Shown: positions 38,050 through 47,389 of the stretch, one piece after another
How positions within the stretch are numbered: position 1 is the first letter of the stretch
Layout of the letters: each line of letters starts with the position of its first letter
NCBI RefSeq assembly: GCF_016428915.1
Contig: NZ_JAELTP010000026.1
Span: 1-57,198, forward strand
Direction: 5' to 3'
Source: Pandoraea sp. ASV26
Lineage (GTDB): Bacteria > Pseudomonadota > Gammaproteobacteria > Burkholderiales > Burkholderiaceae
DNA: 57,198 bases
The notes under the pieces: generated by a model
What the model was told of the DNA's origin: nothing
What the model saw: the letters and a program-made list of their open reading frames with translations, nothing else
Database searches by the model: none
Program-made: the position numbers and the translations under genes

Positions 38050-39385
38050 AGTAGGTCCCTTGTGCGGAGAAGACGGGTTTGCTGTCGTCGATCACGATCT
38101 TCAGCTCGCGCAACGACATGTTGCCGGCGCGCATCATCAGGCCAGCCACGGAATCCATGAACGCCAGATGGCCGGCCATCTTCCATTCGCCCTTGGCAAT
38201 CGGTGGCGGTACATCGCTGCGTGCGGCGACGCCGGGAGGCGCATTGACCAGTGGCGCAGGCATCGATAGCGAAATGTCCATGCCGTAGTCGCCGAGCGAT
38301 TGCAGACGTGCCCCTGCGGTGCGCAGGAACTGCGTGCGCGGCACGGGCGTCACGCGCGCGTCGCCATCGTCTTCGTCGTCATCCAGCGCTTGCGGTGCAT
38401 TTGCAACCGGCGTCACCGCGACACGCCCCGGTGCAGGCGCGCTCGTGTCAGCCGGCGTCATGATCTCGCGCGCGTTGTCGAGATCGACGATTTGCGCATT
38501 CGGGCGCTGCGAGAGCAGCAGATCGAATGTGCCCCCCGCCTGACGCCGCCACAGAATCTCGCAACGCGTGACGTTGCAATCGATGGTGGCTGGGCGCCAG
38601 CCGCCGGCCATCGCGGGCAACGCCTGAATTGCATATTGAAGACGTCGTGCGTGCGACGCCCCCGCCGAGAAGGGCTCCGCCGCAATCGCGCGTGCCAGTG
38701 CCTGCTTGTAGGCATCGACCGGATCGACCCGATTGGCGGCGGCGAGCCTGGCCTGCTGCGCATCGTCGTACCAGGACCATCCCCACCATCCTGCCGTAAG
38801 GAGCAAAGCGATCGTTGCCACCGAGACCGAAGCGATCTTCAGTTGCCGGACAGGCAGCGGCTTACGCACGACCTTCAGACGGGCATCGAGCGGCTGCTCT
38901 TTGCGAACATGCGCGACAATCTCCTCGAGCGTGAGCGTCACGTCGACGACCGGACAACAAAGCGGCGCAATCCCCACGATCTTGACCGGCCCATCGACTT
39001 CGGACACCCACTGATCCAACCCCGCACGCAGATGCCGTGTCGGCACCGTCAGGTCGACTTCCGGACGGTGATCGCGCAAGGTGATGAAAAGCGTTGCGTC
39101 CGGATCCTCTGGGTCGGGGTGCAAGAACGCGACATTAGGGGCATCTACCATCTCCCCGAGTACCGCAGCCAACGCATAGGGTTCGGGCGCACCTTCAGCA
39201 TTGCCCTCCTCGGACATCGAGAACAGCCCTGCGGTACGTGTGCCGACGCCGTCGTCGAACACCGCGAAAAAAGAGGCATCGCGACTTTTGGCGAGGCTGC
39301 GGATCTCGGCCGGCTCTTTCTGCAAGCCGATCAATGTCTCCCACTGCGCACCGATGGCGAGCTGTCTGGACAATATGCGGGCCAT
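38039..39385 (-). CDS. pilO: Type IVb pilus protein PilO2
   Basis: 448-residue bitopic inner-membrane protein: a cytoplasmic N-terminal domain (about residues 1-180), one membrane segment (about 186-208, IALLLTAGWWGWSWY) and a long periplasmic region. The latter has an acidic Pro/Ala linker (DDDEDDGDA) and a C-terminal domain ending FSAQGTYYVH. This layout and its place between PilN and PilP match PilO2 of R64-type pili. It is thought to form the inner-membrane alignment complex with PilP. Confidence 0.82.
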   Translation of the reverse strand: MARILSRQLAIGAQWETLIGLQKEPAEIRSLAKSRDASFFAVFDDGVGTRTAGLFSMSEEGNAEGAPEPYALAAVLGEMVDAPNVAFLHPDPEDPDATLFITLRDHRPEVDLTVPTRHLRAGLDQWVSEVDGPVKIVGIAPLCCPVVDVTLTLEEIVAHVRKEQPLDARLKVVRKPLPVRQLKIASVSVATIALLLTAGWWGWSWYDDAQQARLAAANRVDPVDAYKQALARAIAAEPFSAGASHARRLQYAIQALPAMAGGWRPATIDCNVTRCEILWRRQAGGTFDLLLSQRPNAQIVDLDNAREIMTPADTSAPAPGRVAVTPVANAPQALDDDEDDGDARVTPVPRTQFLRTAGARLQSLGDYGMDISLSMPAPLVNAPPGVAARSDVPPPIAKGEWKMAGHLAFMDSVAGLMMRAGNMSLRELKIVIDDSKPVFSAQGTYYVH

Positions 39386-39386
39386 G

Positions 39387-41144
39387 TCAAACGCCCTCAG
39401 TCAATTCCGGCGAAATCAGGATGACGATCTCTTTGATACGCTGCTCCGCCTCCTTCGTTCCGCCCTCGTAATTGAATATGCCATCGCGGTCGGTCTTGTC
39501 GTCCTTGCGACGGAAGCCGCTCAGCACCAGCGTGTCGCCGGATTTGAGCGAAGCACGTTGCATCGTCTGGATGGACTGGGTGATCGGCAACTGCATGAAC
39601 GTGCCAACGCCCATGCCGTCGTCACCGCCACCCTCGTCTTTCTTATCGTTGATGGCGCCCCTCACACCCTCTTTGTCCGCACTCACGCTGATCGATGCGT
39701 CATCGCTACCGCTCGGCGTCTCCTTGCCGGTGCGCAGGTTGATCTTGTCGAGCTTCTTCAGGTCGGACATGTCGATCTGCACCTGCAACATCACGCTGCG
39801 GTTACCCATGAGCGTCGGTAGCAGATTCATCACGAAACCGGTGGTCAGTACCGATTGCTCGGCCGTGACCACTGCCTGCCCGCCGTAGTTGCCCGGCGTC
39901 ATCTTGGTTTGCGCGACGAAACCCTGGTTCTGCGTGACCGCCACTGGCGCAGGCTGATTGTTCAGGGTGACGACGGTCGTATCGATGACGGTACTCACGC
40001 GCCCCTGTTGACTGAGGGCCTTGATGAACGCGGTGGAGCCCGCGAATCTGCCGGGCATCTGGCCGATATTCAGGCCGCCCTTGCGCGCCATGAGCGCACC
40101 TCCCATCGCCGGGCCGGCCAAGCCTGCCACCACCCCGCCAGCCGTTTTGTACGCCAGGGTCCAGTCGATACCCGCCGCAGAATTCTCGTCGAGCGCGATG
40201 GAGTACACCTGCACACGCAGCTTCACCTGACGGCCAAGCACCGCGTTTTCGGATTCGATGTATTGCGCAACGCGCTCCATGACATCGGCCGTATCGGTCA
40301 CCACCAGCGAACTCGTCACGACTGAAGGCGTCACCTTGCCACCTTCCGAGAGCATGTCGGAGACGGTTTTGACAAGGTCCGACCAGTAGTCGAGTTCGGA
40401 CTCAACGCTGACGTTAGCGTCCGCGTTGAAGCTCAGATCGACGCCGCCCGCCGAACCCGCCGCGCCGCCACCGCCTGCCGCGCCGCGATTCGCTTTCATC
40501 TGCGACGCCTTACCCACCGAAGCGGTATACGACGAACTGCCCGGCATCATCTTGATCTGGAACGTGCGCGTCACGTAGCGCGCGAAATGCACAACACCAT
40601 CGCGATAGGTCCAGTGAGTGCCAGTGCGATACGCGATGGTGTCCAGCAGCCCGGAGAGCGTGCCGTTGAATTGCAGAGGCACGGTGGGCTCACCCGACTG
40701 CGCACAGTTGATCTGGAAAAGTGTCGCGGGCGTGCCCCGTGCGCCGCCGCCGGGCCGCCCCCCCGGCCCGCTGCGACCTCCTGCGCCGCCGCCTTCGGCC
40801 GCACACGACACGTCCGAGCCCACGCGAATCGTCAGGCCGTTACCACGCGCCACCTGGGCAAGCACGACCGACATCGGCAGCGGGCCGCCCGTGGAGAATC
40901 GAACGTTGCGTTTGAAGAAGTCGGGCAGCGCGACCGTCGCGTTGATGGGAACGGACTGCTTGGCCACCCACGCCCCTTCGACATGCTCGATGGCCCGAAT
41001 GGGCACCGCCGAATGCATATCGAACGCCGATGTCGCTTCGGCTTGCGCCTGCGAAACGTTAGCGTCGGTTTTCGAGAGCATGCCAGGCGTCCCGCACGCC
41101 GCCAGTAACGTGGTGGCGCACAACGCGCCAAGTCGCTTTCTCAT
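39387..41144 (-). CDS. pilN: Type IVb pilus outer-membrane secretin lipoprotein PilN
   Basis: 585-residue secretin. Signal peptide with lipobox LLAAC (Cys17), N-terminal domains to about residue 240, then the secretin core with VTTSLVVTDTADVMERV-type repeats and the C-terminal KEIVILISPEL signature. An odd Gly/Pro/Arg-rich insert (about residues 118-142) is bracketed by two cysteines (SDVSC and FQINC). The family forms the outer-membrane pilus pore. Lies one base before pilO. Confidence 0.88.
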   Translation of the reverse strand: MRKRLGALCATTLLAACGTPGMLSKTDANVSQAQAEATSAFDMHSAVPIRAIEHVEGAWVAKQSVPINATVALPDFFKRNVRFSTGGPLPMSVVLAQVARGNGLTIRVGSDVSCAAEGGGAGGRSGPGGRPGGGARGTPATLFQINCAQSGEPTVPLQFNGTLSGLLDTIAYRTGTHWTYRDGVVHFARYVTRTFQIKMMPGSSSYTASVGKASQMKANRGAAGGGGAAGSAGGVDLSFNADANVSVESELDYWSDLVKTVSDMLSEGGKVTPSVVTSSLVVTDTADVMERVAQYIESENAVLGRQVKLRVQVYSIALDENSAAGIDWTLAYKTAGGVVAGLAGPAMGGALMARKGGLNIGQMPGRFAGSTAFIKALSQQGRVSTVIDTTVVTLNNQPAPVAVTQNQGFVAQTKMTPGNYGGQAVVTAEQSVLTTGFVMNLLPTLMGNRSVMLQVQIDMSDLKKLDKINLRTGKETPSGSDDASISVSADKEGVRGAINDKKDEGGGDDGMGVGTFMQLPITQSIQTMQRASLKSGDTLVLSGFRRKDDKTDRDGIFNYEGGTKEAEQRIKEIVILISPELTEGV

Positions 41145-41196
41145 GAATTACCGCTTCTCGAAATAGATGGCCGTGCCGGGGGGTGCACGGCGCTTG

Positions 41197-41718
41197 TTAT
41201 TGTGTCGCGTGCACGATGCGAAGCACGCGGTTGGCCTCGTAGACTTTCACGCGAATGGGCGCATCGGTGTTCTGCAACGAGACGACGATCTGCTCGACGA
41301 TGCTGAAGAAATCGCCCGAGAACGTGGCCGGATACTCGATGGGAAAGTCGCGATCGATCTCCCAGGCGAGTTGCCAGTTTTGCCTCGTTGCGAATTCACC
41401 CAGTTGCTCCGAAACCCGGCCGCCGGGAGAAAGGCTGAATGAGGTCGTCGGTGCAGCGCTAACAGCGAGAGGTTCGATCTCGGCCGCGTGGGCGTCGGCG
41501 ACCATTTCCGTCGGCGCTGTGTCAGCGGCCGCCACATGAGCGGCATGCACGTCATCGGCATCCAAATCGGGCAATGACATTTCGGCCGGCACCAACCTGA
41601 CGTGCTGAATCGAGGCGAAAGTGGGCGCAACGGCGGCGGCGAGAGCATTGGTCGCACCCCCAAATGCCGCGACGCTCCAAAGGACCACAAACCCCGACAG
41701 ATTGCGAAAAGCGATCAT
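41197..41718 (-). CDS. TcpQ/PilL-type pilus accessory protein
   Basis: 173-residue exported protein with an N-terminal signal segment (NLSGFVVLWSVAAFGGATNALA), a variable linker, and a C-terminal domain (SEQLGEFATRQNWQLAWEI to VYEANRVLRIV, about residues 102-168). This resembles the TcpQ domain of toxin-coregulated pilus and R64 PilL proteins. TcpQ helps the secretin reach the outer membrane and assemble. Placed directly before the secretin gene, 52 bases away. Confidence 0.72.
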   Translation of the reverse strand: MIAFRNLSGFVVLWSVAAFGGATNALAAAVAPTFASIQHVRLVPAEMSLPDLDADDVHAAHVAAADTAPTEMVADAHAAEIEPLAVSAAPTTSFSLSPGGRVSEQLGEFATRQNWQLAWEIDRDFPIEYPATFSGDFFSIVEQIVVSLQNTDAPIRVKVYEANRVLRIVHATQ

Positions 41719-41749
41719 GGGAATTTTCTCTTGTCGTCAGCCGCGCGGC

Positions 41750-42364
41750 TTAGCTCGCAATCGTGACAACCATCTCGGCGCGGCTCTGTAGGGTGGTGCC
41801 ACCTTGGCCATCGTCCTTGGAGGAACATGCGGTACTCAACTTGGTCGGATCGAACGGCGTGCTACGATCTTTGAGCTTCTGATCGTTGACGGTAATTTCC
41901 GTGAAGTTGGAGTGCAAGCTGCCGATCAATTTTTCGCAGGATGCGACGGGCACCATCGTGTATTTCAGCGCAAACCCGGCCATGATCCCCGCATCGGACG
42001 GGGCGACGGGTTCAATCACGCCACCAAAACCGTTGACGTAATTGTTACCGGCGGCTGCCGGCGTAAAAGACTCTAACAACGAGGTCGACTTCAATTCGGA
42101 GGCGTTGAGAACCTTCGTCAGAGTGCCCATCGTAATGGCGTTTTGCGTGTTGACAACTGTCTGCTGCAACGCCTTGATTTCTTGCGTCGTGCGCACGCCA
42201 TCCATCAATCTCGGCACCCCCACCAACGCACCGGCCATGATCAACCCCATCACCGCCACGGCAACTGACAGCTCCACCAGCGTTACACCCCGCTGACGGC
42301 GCTTGTTCAAGCGCGGGTTCATCGTGACTTTCATCTGCGCGAGCGCGCTTTCGTTTACTTGCAT
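41750..42364 (-). CDS. pilS: Type IVb major prepilin, PilS-like
   Basis: 204-residue prepilin with a 26-residue leader ending KRRQRG, cleaved before VTLVELSVAVAVMGLIMAGAL. The new N-terminal residue is Val and Glu5 is conserved. Long leader and non-Phe first residue mark the type IVb class. Mature protein about 178 residues, with two C-terminal-half cysteines (ASCEKLIG and STACSSK) that may close the D-region loop. The start at 42364 has AGAGGG about 10 bases upstream; later ATGs would shorten the leader. First gene of the operon. Confidence 0.88.
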   Translation of the reverse strand: MQVNESALAQMKVTMNPRLNKRRQRGVTLVELSVAVAVMGLIMAGALVGVPRLMDGVRTTQEIKALQQTVVNTQNAITMGTLTKVLNASELKSTSLLESFTPAAAGNNYVNGFGGVIEPVAPSDAGIMAGFALKYTMVPVASCEKLIGSLHSNFTEITVNDQKLKDRSTPFDPTKLSTACSSKDDGQGGTTLQSRAEMVVTIAS

Positions 42365-42853
42365 GTTCTCGTCCCTCTCATCCAAGGCAAATCGGTTCAA
42401 CAAAAAACGCGTCGCAAATTGATCAATCACCTGCGCCGCGGCAGGAGCGATTTATGCCCTAAGGCAAACCGCCGCGTTGTCGCGTATGGATCGAATTTTT
42501 CGCAAATTGACAATTGCACACGACGTGAAAACACCCAAACCGATAACGATTTCGATAATCCGATGTGCGGTACAGAAGTGCCGAAAACAGCGGGTGAATC
42601 CGTACGGGAAGAGGTAGGGCGGGGTATTCCGGGAGCGAGCGCTGACGTGTCGATCGCCGATACCTTCGGAATCGGCCTAACCGCAGCAAGAGTATTCACA
42701 ACGTCGCTGACTGGCGGCCCGATTAAGCCGTTTCACAAGGCACATTGCATGCCATGCGTACGCGGACTTTCGGTCCGCGCGACGTTCCGAAGACAGAAAA
42801 GCGCAAGACAACGGGCTTGCCCCCTCTGCCTTCGGTGTCGAGACATCAGAACA
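42365..42853. other. AT-richer region upstream of the pilus operon
   Basis: 489 bases without a convincing gene. The half next to pilS is clearly richer in A+T than the surroundings and should hold the pilus promoter. On the minus strand TTGTCA (near 42512) is a possible -35 box, but no good -10 was found. A hairpin CGCGGAC-TTTCG-GTCCGCG (42761-42779) lies towards the RND gene. Confidence 0.45.
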
Positions 42854-45800
42854 TCAGTGCGCCGCGCCCGCGTGAGGGCCGTGGGCGCGCGCTGAACCGT
42901 GCTCGTGGGCGCCGGTGCGATCCGTCTCTTTGCTATCGTTCGCCGCTTTATCGCCCGGCAACACGAGCGGCCCTGTCCCTGCAAAACGGTCGAGATAGAG
43001 ATAGATCACCGGCGTGATGTACAGCGTGATGACTTGCGAGAACAGCAACCCGCCGACCACGGCCAACCCGAGCGGCTGACGCAGCTCCGCGCCCGCGCCA
43101 AGGCCCAGCGCAATTGGCAGCGCGCCCATGAGTGCCGCGAGCGTCGTCATCATGATCGGTCGGAAGCGCAACGCGCACGCCTGACGAATGGCTTCGGTGG
43201 GCGTCATGCCGCCGTTGCGCTGCGCATCGAGCGCGAAGTCGATCATCATGATCGCGTTCTTCTTCACAATGCCGATGAGCATCAGCACACCGATCACCGC
43301 GATGAGCGACAAGTCCATGCCGAACAGACGCAGCGTGATGAGCGCACCGACCGCCGCCGAGGGCAGGCCCGCGAGAATCGTGAGCGGATGGATGTAGCTC
43401 TCGTAGAGCACGCCGAGCAGCACGTAGATCACGAGCAACGCCCCGACCAGCAGAACTATCTGACTCGACTGCGACTTCTGGAACGCCGCCGCGTCGCCAC
43501 CCCAGCTCGTGATGATGCTCGGCGGGAAGCCCAGTTGATGCTGGAAGCCCACGATCTTCTGCGACGCGTCGCCCAGTGCCGCGCCCGGCGCGAGGTTGAA
43601 CGACAGCGTCACCGCCTGCAACTGGCCCTGATGGTTCACCGACACCGGCCCCATCTTGCGCTCGACCGTCGCTACCGCCGAGAGCGGCACCAGCGCACCG
43701 CCCTTGCCGCGCACGTAGATCTTGTCGAACGCGCCTTCGTCGCGACGGTCGTTATCGTCCGCCTGCAAGATCACCTGATAGCTGTCGCTCGGCGTGTAGA
43801 TGGTCGATACCTGACGCTCGCCGAACGCGCTGTACAACGCGCTGCGAATGTCGCCGATGGCCACGCCCAGCGTATTCGCCTTGTCGCGGTCGATGGTGAG
43901 TTGCGCTTGCAGGCCCTTCATCTGCGCGTCGGTCGTCACATCGCGGAAGATCGGATCGGCGCGCATGAGGTTCATCAGCCGGTCGGACCACAACTGCATC
44001 TCGCCCGGCTTCACGCTCTGCATCACATACTGATAGCGGCTCTTGCTCTGCTTGCCGCCCAGTTGCAGGTTCTGCACCGGATTGAAGTAGACGTTGAGCC
44101 CCGGCACCTGTTTGACGTCGCGCCGCAGCACTTCCAGCACCTCGCTCATGTGGGGACGCTCGCCATGCGGCTTCAGGTTGATGAACATGCGGCCCTGATT
44201 GCTGTCGCTGGCCGACACGATCACCGTCTCCACGGCCGGGTTCGCACGGATGATGTCGCCCGCCTGACGCAGCAGCGCCGACATGGCCGTGAACGAAATG
44301 TCCTGCGCGCCTTCGGCCGTCACCTGCACCTGCCCGATGTCTTCGCTCGGGAAGAAGCCCTTCGGAATCGTGACGAACAACACGCCCGTCGCGATAAACG
44401 TGGCCGCGGCCGCCCCCATCACCCATTTGCGATGCGCGAGGCACCAATCGACACTGCGCACGTAAGCGTTCTGCACCCATACGAAGCCGTCTTCGAACCA
44501 CTGTGTCGCGCGCAGCCCCAGCCCTTCGTCCTGCTCGTGCTTGAGATAGCGGCTGCACAGCATTGGAATCAACGTGAGCGAGACCGCCGCCGACACCAGA
44601 ATCGCCAGCGACACCACCACCGCGAACTCGTGGAACATCAAACCGATCACGCCCGGCATGAAGAAGATCGGGATGAACACGGCCACCAGCGAAATCGAGA
44701 TCGACAGAATGGTGAAGCCCATCTCGCGCGAACCGACCAGCGCCGCACGCAACGGCGGCACGCCGTTCTCGATATGGCGCACGATGTTCTCGAGCATCAC
44801 GATGGCGTCGTCCACGACCAGCCCCACGGCGAGCGTGATGCCCAGCAGCGAGATATTGTCGATGGAGTACCCCATGCCCTTCATGAGCGCGACCGTACCA
44901 ATCAACGACACCGGCAGCGACATCACCGGAATCAGCGTGGCGGCCAGACGTCGCAGGAACAGGAAGATCACCAGCGTGACGAGAATCACCGTGAGGCCGA
45001 GCGTGAACTGCACGTCGTCGATGGATTCACGAATCGACACCGAGCGGTCGTTGAGCAGCTTGACCTGAATCGACTGCGGCATCTGCTCCGCCAGACGCGG
45101 CAGCGCCGCCTTGACCTGATCGACCGTGGCCACCGTATTCGCATTGGGCTGACGCAGTACCGCGAGCACAATCGAGCGCTCGCCGTTGACCCAACTGCCG
45201 GTCTTCACCGATTCAACGCTGTCCTGCACCTCGGCCACGTCGCGCAGATAGACCGGATTACCGTTCACGCTCGCGATGATGAGGTTCGCGAACTGCTCGG
45301 CCTTCGTCATCTGACGATTGGCTTCGATGGTCAACGTCTGACGATTGCCGTCGAGCGTGCCCACCGGGCTATTGGCGTTGGCCGAGGCCAGCGCGCGTGC
45401 CACGTCGTCGAGCGTGAGCTTGCGCGCGGCCAGCGCATCGGGACGCGCCTTCACGCGCACGGCGAAACGCTTCTGCCCGAAGATCAGCACCTGCGCCACG
45501 CCGGGCAGCGTGGAAAGGGTGGGCGAGACGAGGTTTTCCGCGTAGTCGTCGAGCTCGGCCAGCGACATCGACGGCGAATTCATCGCGAGGAACAGAATCG
45601 GCGCGTCGGCCGGGTTCACCTTGCGGTACGACGGCGGCGTGGTCATCTCCACCGGCAGCTTGCGCTGCGCGCGGAAGAGCGCCGCCTGCACGTCGACGGC
45701 GGCGGCATCGATATCCCGGTCGCTGTCGAATTCGATGATGATCGACGTGGTGCCCTGCGTGTTGGTCGAACTGATGACCGCCACACCCGCAATCGTCGAG

Positions 45801-46012
45801 AACTGCTTTTCCATCGGCGCGGCCACCGACGCGGCCATCGTCTCCGGACTCGCACCGGGCAAGGTGGCCGTGACCTGAATGACCGGCGAGTTGTAGCTGG
45901 GCAGTGCGGAAATCGGAATCTGGCCGTACGCGATCAGGCCCGCCACGACGGCCGCCACGCACAGCAGAATCGTCATGACGGGGCGGCGGATACAGAGTTC
46001 GGACAGGTTCAT
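42854..46012 (-). CDS. RND multidrug efflux pump inner-membrane subunit, MdtB/MdtC type
   Basis: 1052-residue proton-driven HAE1-family transporter. N terminus MNLSELCIRRPVMTILL is MdtC-like; TM4 carries the paired proton-relay aspartates in GLVVDDAIVMLENIVRH. Two halves of about six membrane segments each with large periplasmic loops. The C-terminal tail is His/Gly/Ala-rich (HEHGSARAHGPHAG). The start overlaps the adaptor stop (ATGA). Only one pump gene is present, whereas E. coli has MdtB and MdtC side by side. Substrates are unknown; no outer-membrane factor gene is adjacent. Confidence 0.9.
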   Translation of the reverse strand: MNLSELCIRRPVMTILLCVAAVVAGLIAYGQIPISALPSYNSPVIQVTATLPGASPETMAASVAAPMEKQFSTIAGVAVISSTNTQGTTSIIIEFDSDRDIDAAAVDVQAALFRAQRKLPVEMTTPPSYRKVNPADAPILFLAMNSPSMSLAELDDYAENLVSPTLSTLPGVAQVLIFGQKRFAVRVKARPDALAARKLTLDDVARALASANANSPVGTLDGNRQTLTIEANRQMTKAEQFANLIIASVNGNPVYLRDVAEVQDSVESVKTGSWVNGERSIVLAVLRQPNANTVATVDQVKAALPRLAEQMPQSIQVKLLNDRSVSIRESIDDVQFTLGLTVILVTLVIFLFLRRLAATLIPVMSLPVSLIGTVALMKGMGYSIDNISLLGITLAVGLVVDDAIVMLENIVRHIENGVPPLRAALVGSREMGFTILSISISLVAVFIPIFFMPGVIGLMFHEFAVVVSLAILVSAAVSLTLIPMLCSRYLKHEQDEGLGLRATQWFEDGFVWVQNAYVRSVDWCLAHRKWVMGAAAATFIATGVLFVTIPKGFFPSEDIGQVQVTAEGAQDISFTAMSALLRQAGDIIRANPAVETVIVSASDSNQGRMFINLKPHGERPHMSEVLEVLRRDVKQVPGLNVYFNPVQNLQLGGKQSKSRYQYVMQSVKPGEMQLWSDRLMNLMRADPIFRDVTTDAQMKGLQAQLTIDRDKANTLGVAIGDIRSALYSAFGERQVSTIYTPSDSYQVILQADDNDRRDEGAFDKIYVRGKGGALVPLSAVATVERKMGPVSVNHQGQLQAVTLSFNLAPGAALGDASQKIVGFQHQLGFPPSIITSWGGDAAAFQKSQSSQIVLLVGALLVIYVLLGVLYESYIHPLTILAGLPSAAVGALITLRLFGMDLSLIAVIGVLMLIGIVKKNAIMMIDFALDAQRNGGMTPTEAIRQACALRFRPIMMTTLAALMGALPIALGLGAGAELRQPLGLAVVGGLLFSQVITLYITPVIYLYLDRFAGTGPLVLPGDKAANDSKETDRTGAHEHGSARAHGPHAGAAH

Positions 46013-47241
46013 GGCGCTTTCCCTGCGGCGCCATCGCGCGACGCCACGACCGTCACCGCATTGCCCGGACGCAGGTTTTCCGCGCCTTCCTGCACCACGC
46101 GCGCGCCCGCCGGCACGCCTTCGACCACCGCGAGCTTCGCTTCCACGTAGCCGACCTTCACGGGCTTCGCGCTCACCTTGCCGTCTGCGCCAATTACATA
46201 GACGAACTTGCCGTCCGGGCCGGTCTGCACCGCCTGCGGCGGCACCACGCTCGCTTGCCTGAGCACGCGGCCGATCACCGCGACGTTCAGGTACATGCCG
46301 GGCCACAGCTTCGCGTCACGGTTGTCGTAAGCGGCCTTCAGGCGGATCGTGCCCGTTTGCGAGTCCACGGCGTTATCGATGAAGCTGAGTTGCCCCGTCG
46401 CCGTCATGCCGGTCGTACCGAGCGTGGCCGTCACGGAAACCGGACCGCCGGCGCGAGCGGCCTGCAATTCCGCCAGTGCGCCTTCGGGCAACGTGAAGCT
46501 GATGTCGATCGGATCGAGCTGCGTGATGCTCACGAGCGCCGCGCCGCCCGGCGTCACGAGACTGCCGGGGTGCACATTGATCGCGCCGGTGCGGCCGTCG
46601 ATACCTGCGCGGATCTGGTTGTAATCGACCGCGACCTGGCTGGCCGAAATGGCGGCCCGGTCGGCGGCGACCTGCGCGCTCAGGCTGTCGACGCTGCTCT
46701 GTGCGGTATCGAGCGCGCTTTGCGAGACGAAGTGCTCGGCGATCAGTTGCTTCGTGCGCGCGAGCGTGCGGCGGGCGTTGGCGAGATCGGCTTCGTCCTT
46801 CGTCAGTTGCGCCTGCACCTTCTTGAGGTTGGCCTCGTCCATGCGCGCATCGAGCGAGAACAGCAACTGCCCGGCTTTGACGAAGTCGCCCTCCTTGATA
46901 TGCACTTGACGGATCGTGCTCGATATCTGCGGACGCACCTCGATGGTCTGGCGCGCCGTGACCGTACCGTTGGCAATGAGTCGCACCGGCACGTCGCGCA
47001 CCTCGACGGTGGCAGCGCTCACCGAGGGGGCGGCCGCCGCCTTGGCGGGCTTCTCCGCGCCACGCGAGCGCAGCCATGCGCCCGCACCGGCGATCACCGC
47101 CACCACCAGCAAGCCGGCCAGCCAGCGACGCGAGCGCGTCGCCCCCGGTGGCGTATCGCCTGCGCCACCCTGGGTGGCCGTCTGATGCCCGCGTGCAGCA
47201 GCGTCCCCCGGCACGTGCCGGCGGGCGTTCTCGTCACTCAT
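46009..47241 (-). CDS. RND efflux periplasmic adaptor, MdtA-like
   Basis: 410-residue HlyD-family membrane-fusion protein. An N-terminal membrane anchor (WLAGLLVVAVIAGAGAWL, about residues 40-57) is followed by the lipoyl half (VEVRPQISSTIRQVHIKEGDFV), an alpha-hairpin coiled coil (about 130-200), the second lipoyl half (QIRAGIDGRTG) and beta-barrel domains. It links the inner-membrane pump to an outer-membrane channel. The start at 47241 (MSDENARR) has GGAAG upstream; the frame beyond is not protein-like. Coupled to the pump gene. Confidence 0.9.
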   Translation of the reverse strand: MSDENARRHVPGDAAARGHQTATQGGAGDTPPGATRSRRWLAGLLVVAVIAGAGAWLRSRGAEKPAKAAAAPSVSAATVEVRDVPVRLIANGTVTARQTIEVRPQISSTIRQVHIKEGDFVKAGQLLFSLDARMDEANLKKVQAQLTKDEADLANARRTLARTKQLIAEHFVSQSALDTAQSSVDSLSAQVAADRAAISASQVAVDYNQIRAGIDGRTGAINVHPGSLVTPGGAALVSITQLDPIDISFTLPEGALAELQAARAGGPVSVTATLGTTGMTATGQLSFIDNAVDSQTGTIRLKAAYDNRDAKLWPGMYLNVAVIGRVLRQASVVPPQAVQTGPDGKFVYVIGADGKVSAKPVKVGYVEAKLAVVEGVPAGARVVQEGAENLRPGNAVTVVASRDGAAGKAP

Positions 47242-47317
47242 CTTCTTCCCCGTTTCCCCATACGACGCCAATTGCCGGGCAAACCCCCGTCCGCCTCGGC
47301 TGCGTCTGTTTCTTCTA

Positions 47318-47347
47318 TCAAAACGGCCGCGGATCGCCACGGCCGTT
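47318..47347 (-). terminator. Terminator of ppk2
   Basis: AACGGCCG/CGGCCGTT stem (8 bp, 10-base loop) followed on the minus strand by TTTTGAT, about 43 bases after the PPK2 stop. Confidence 0.7.
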
Positions 47348-47389
47348 CACGTCATGCCCGTTTATCTTTGATTTCCCTGCGGCACTGCG

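Noticed and set aside
42359..42895. 178-codon plus-strand frame in the gap upstream of the pilus operon
   Set aside because: No ribosome site, no recognisable domain, and composition expected of non-coding promoter sequence.
42899..46150. A plus-strand open frame of over 1000 codons opposite the RND pump gene
   Set aside because: It mirrors the codon structure of the pump on the other strand, is rich in Arg/His/Glu with no domain, and the pump has full family motifs. Other long antisense frames (627-3101, 5094-7700, 3007-4974, 21897-24116) were rejected for the same reason.
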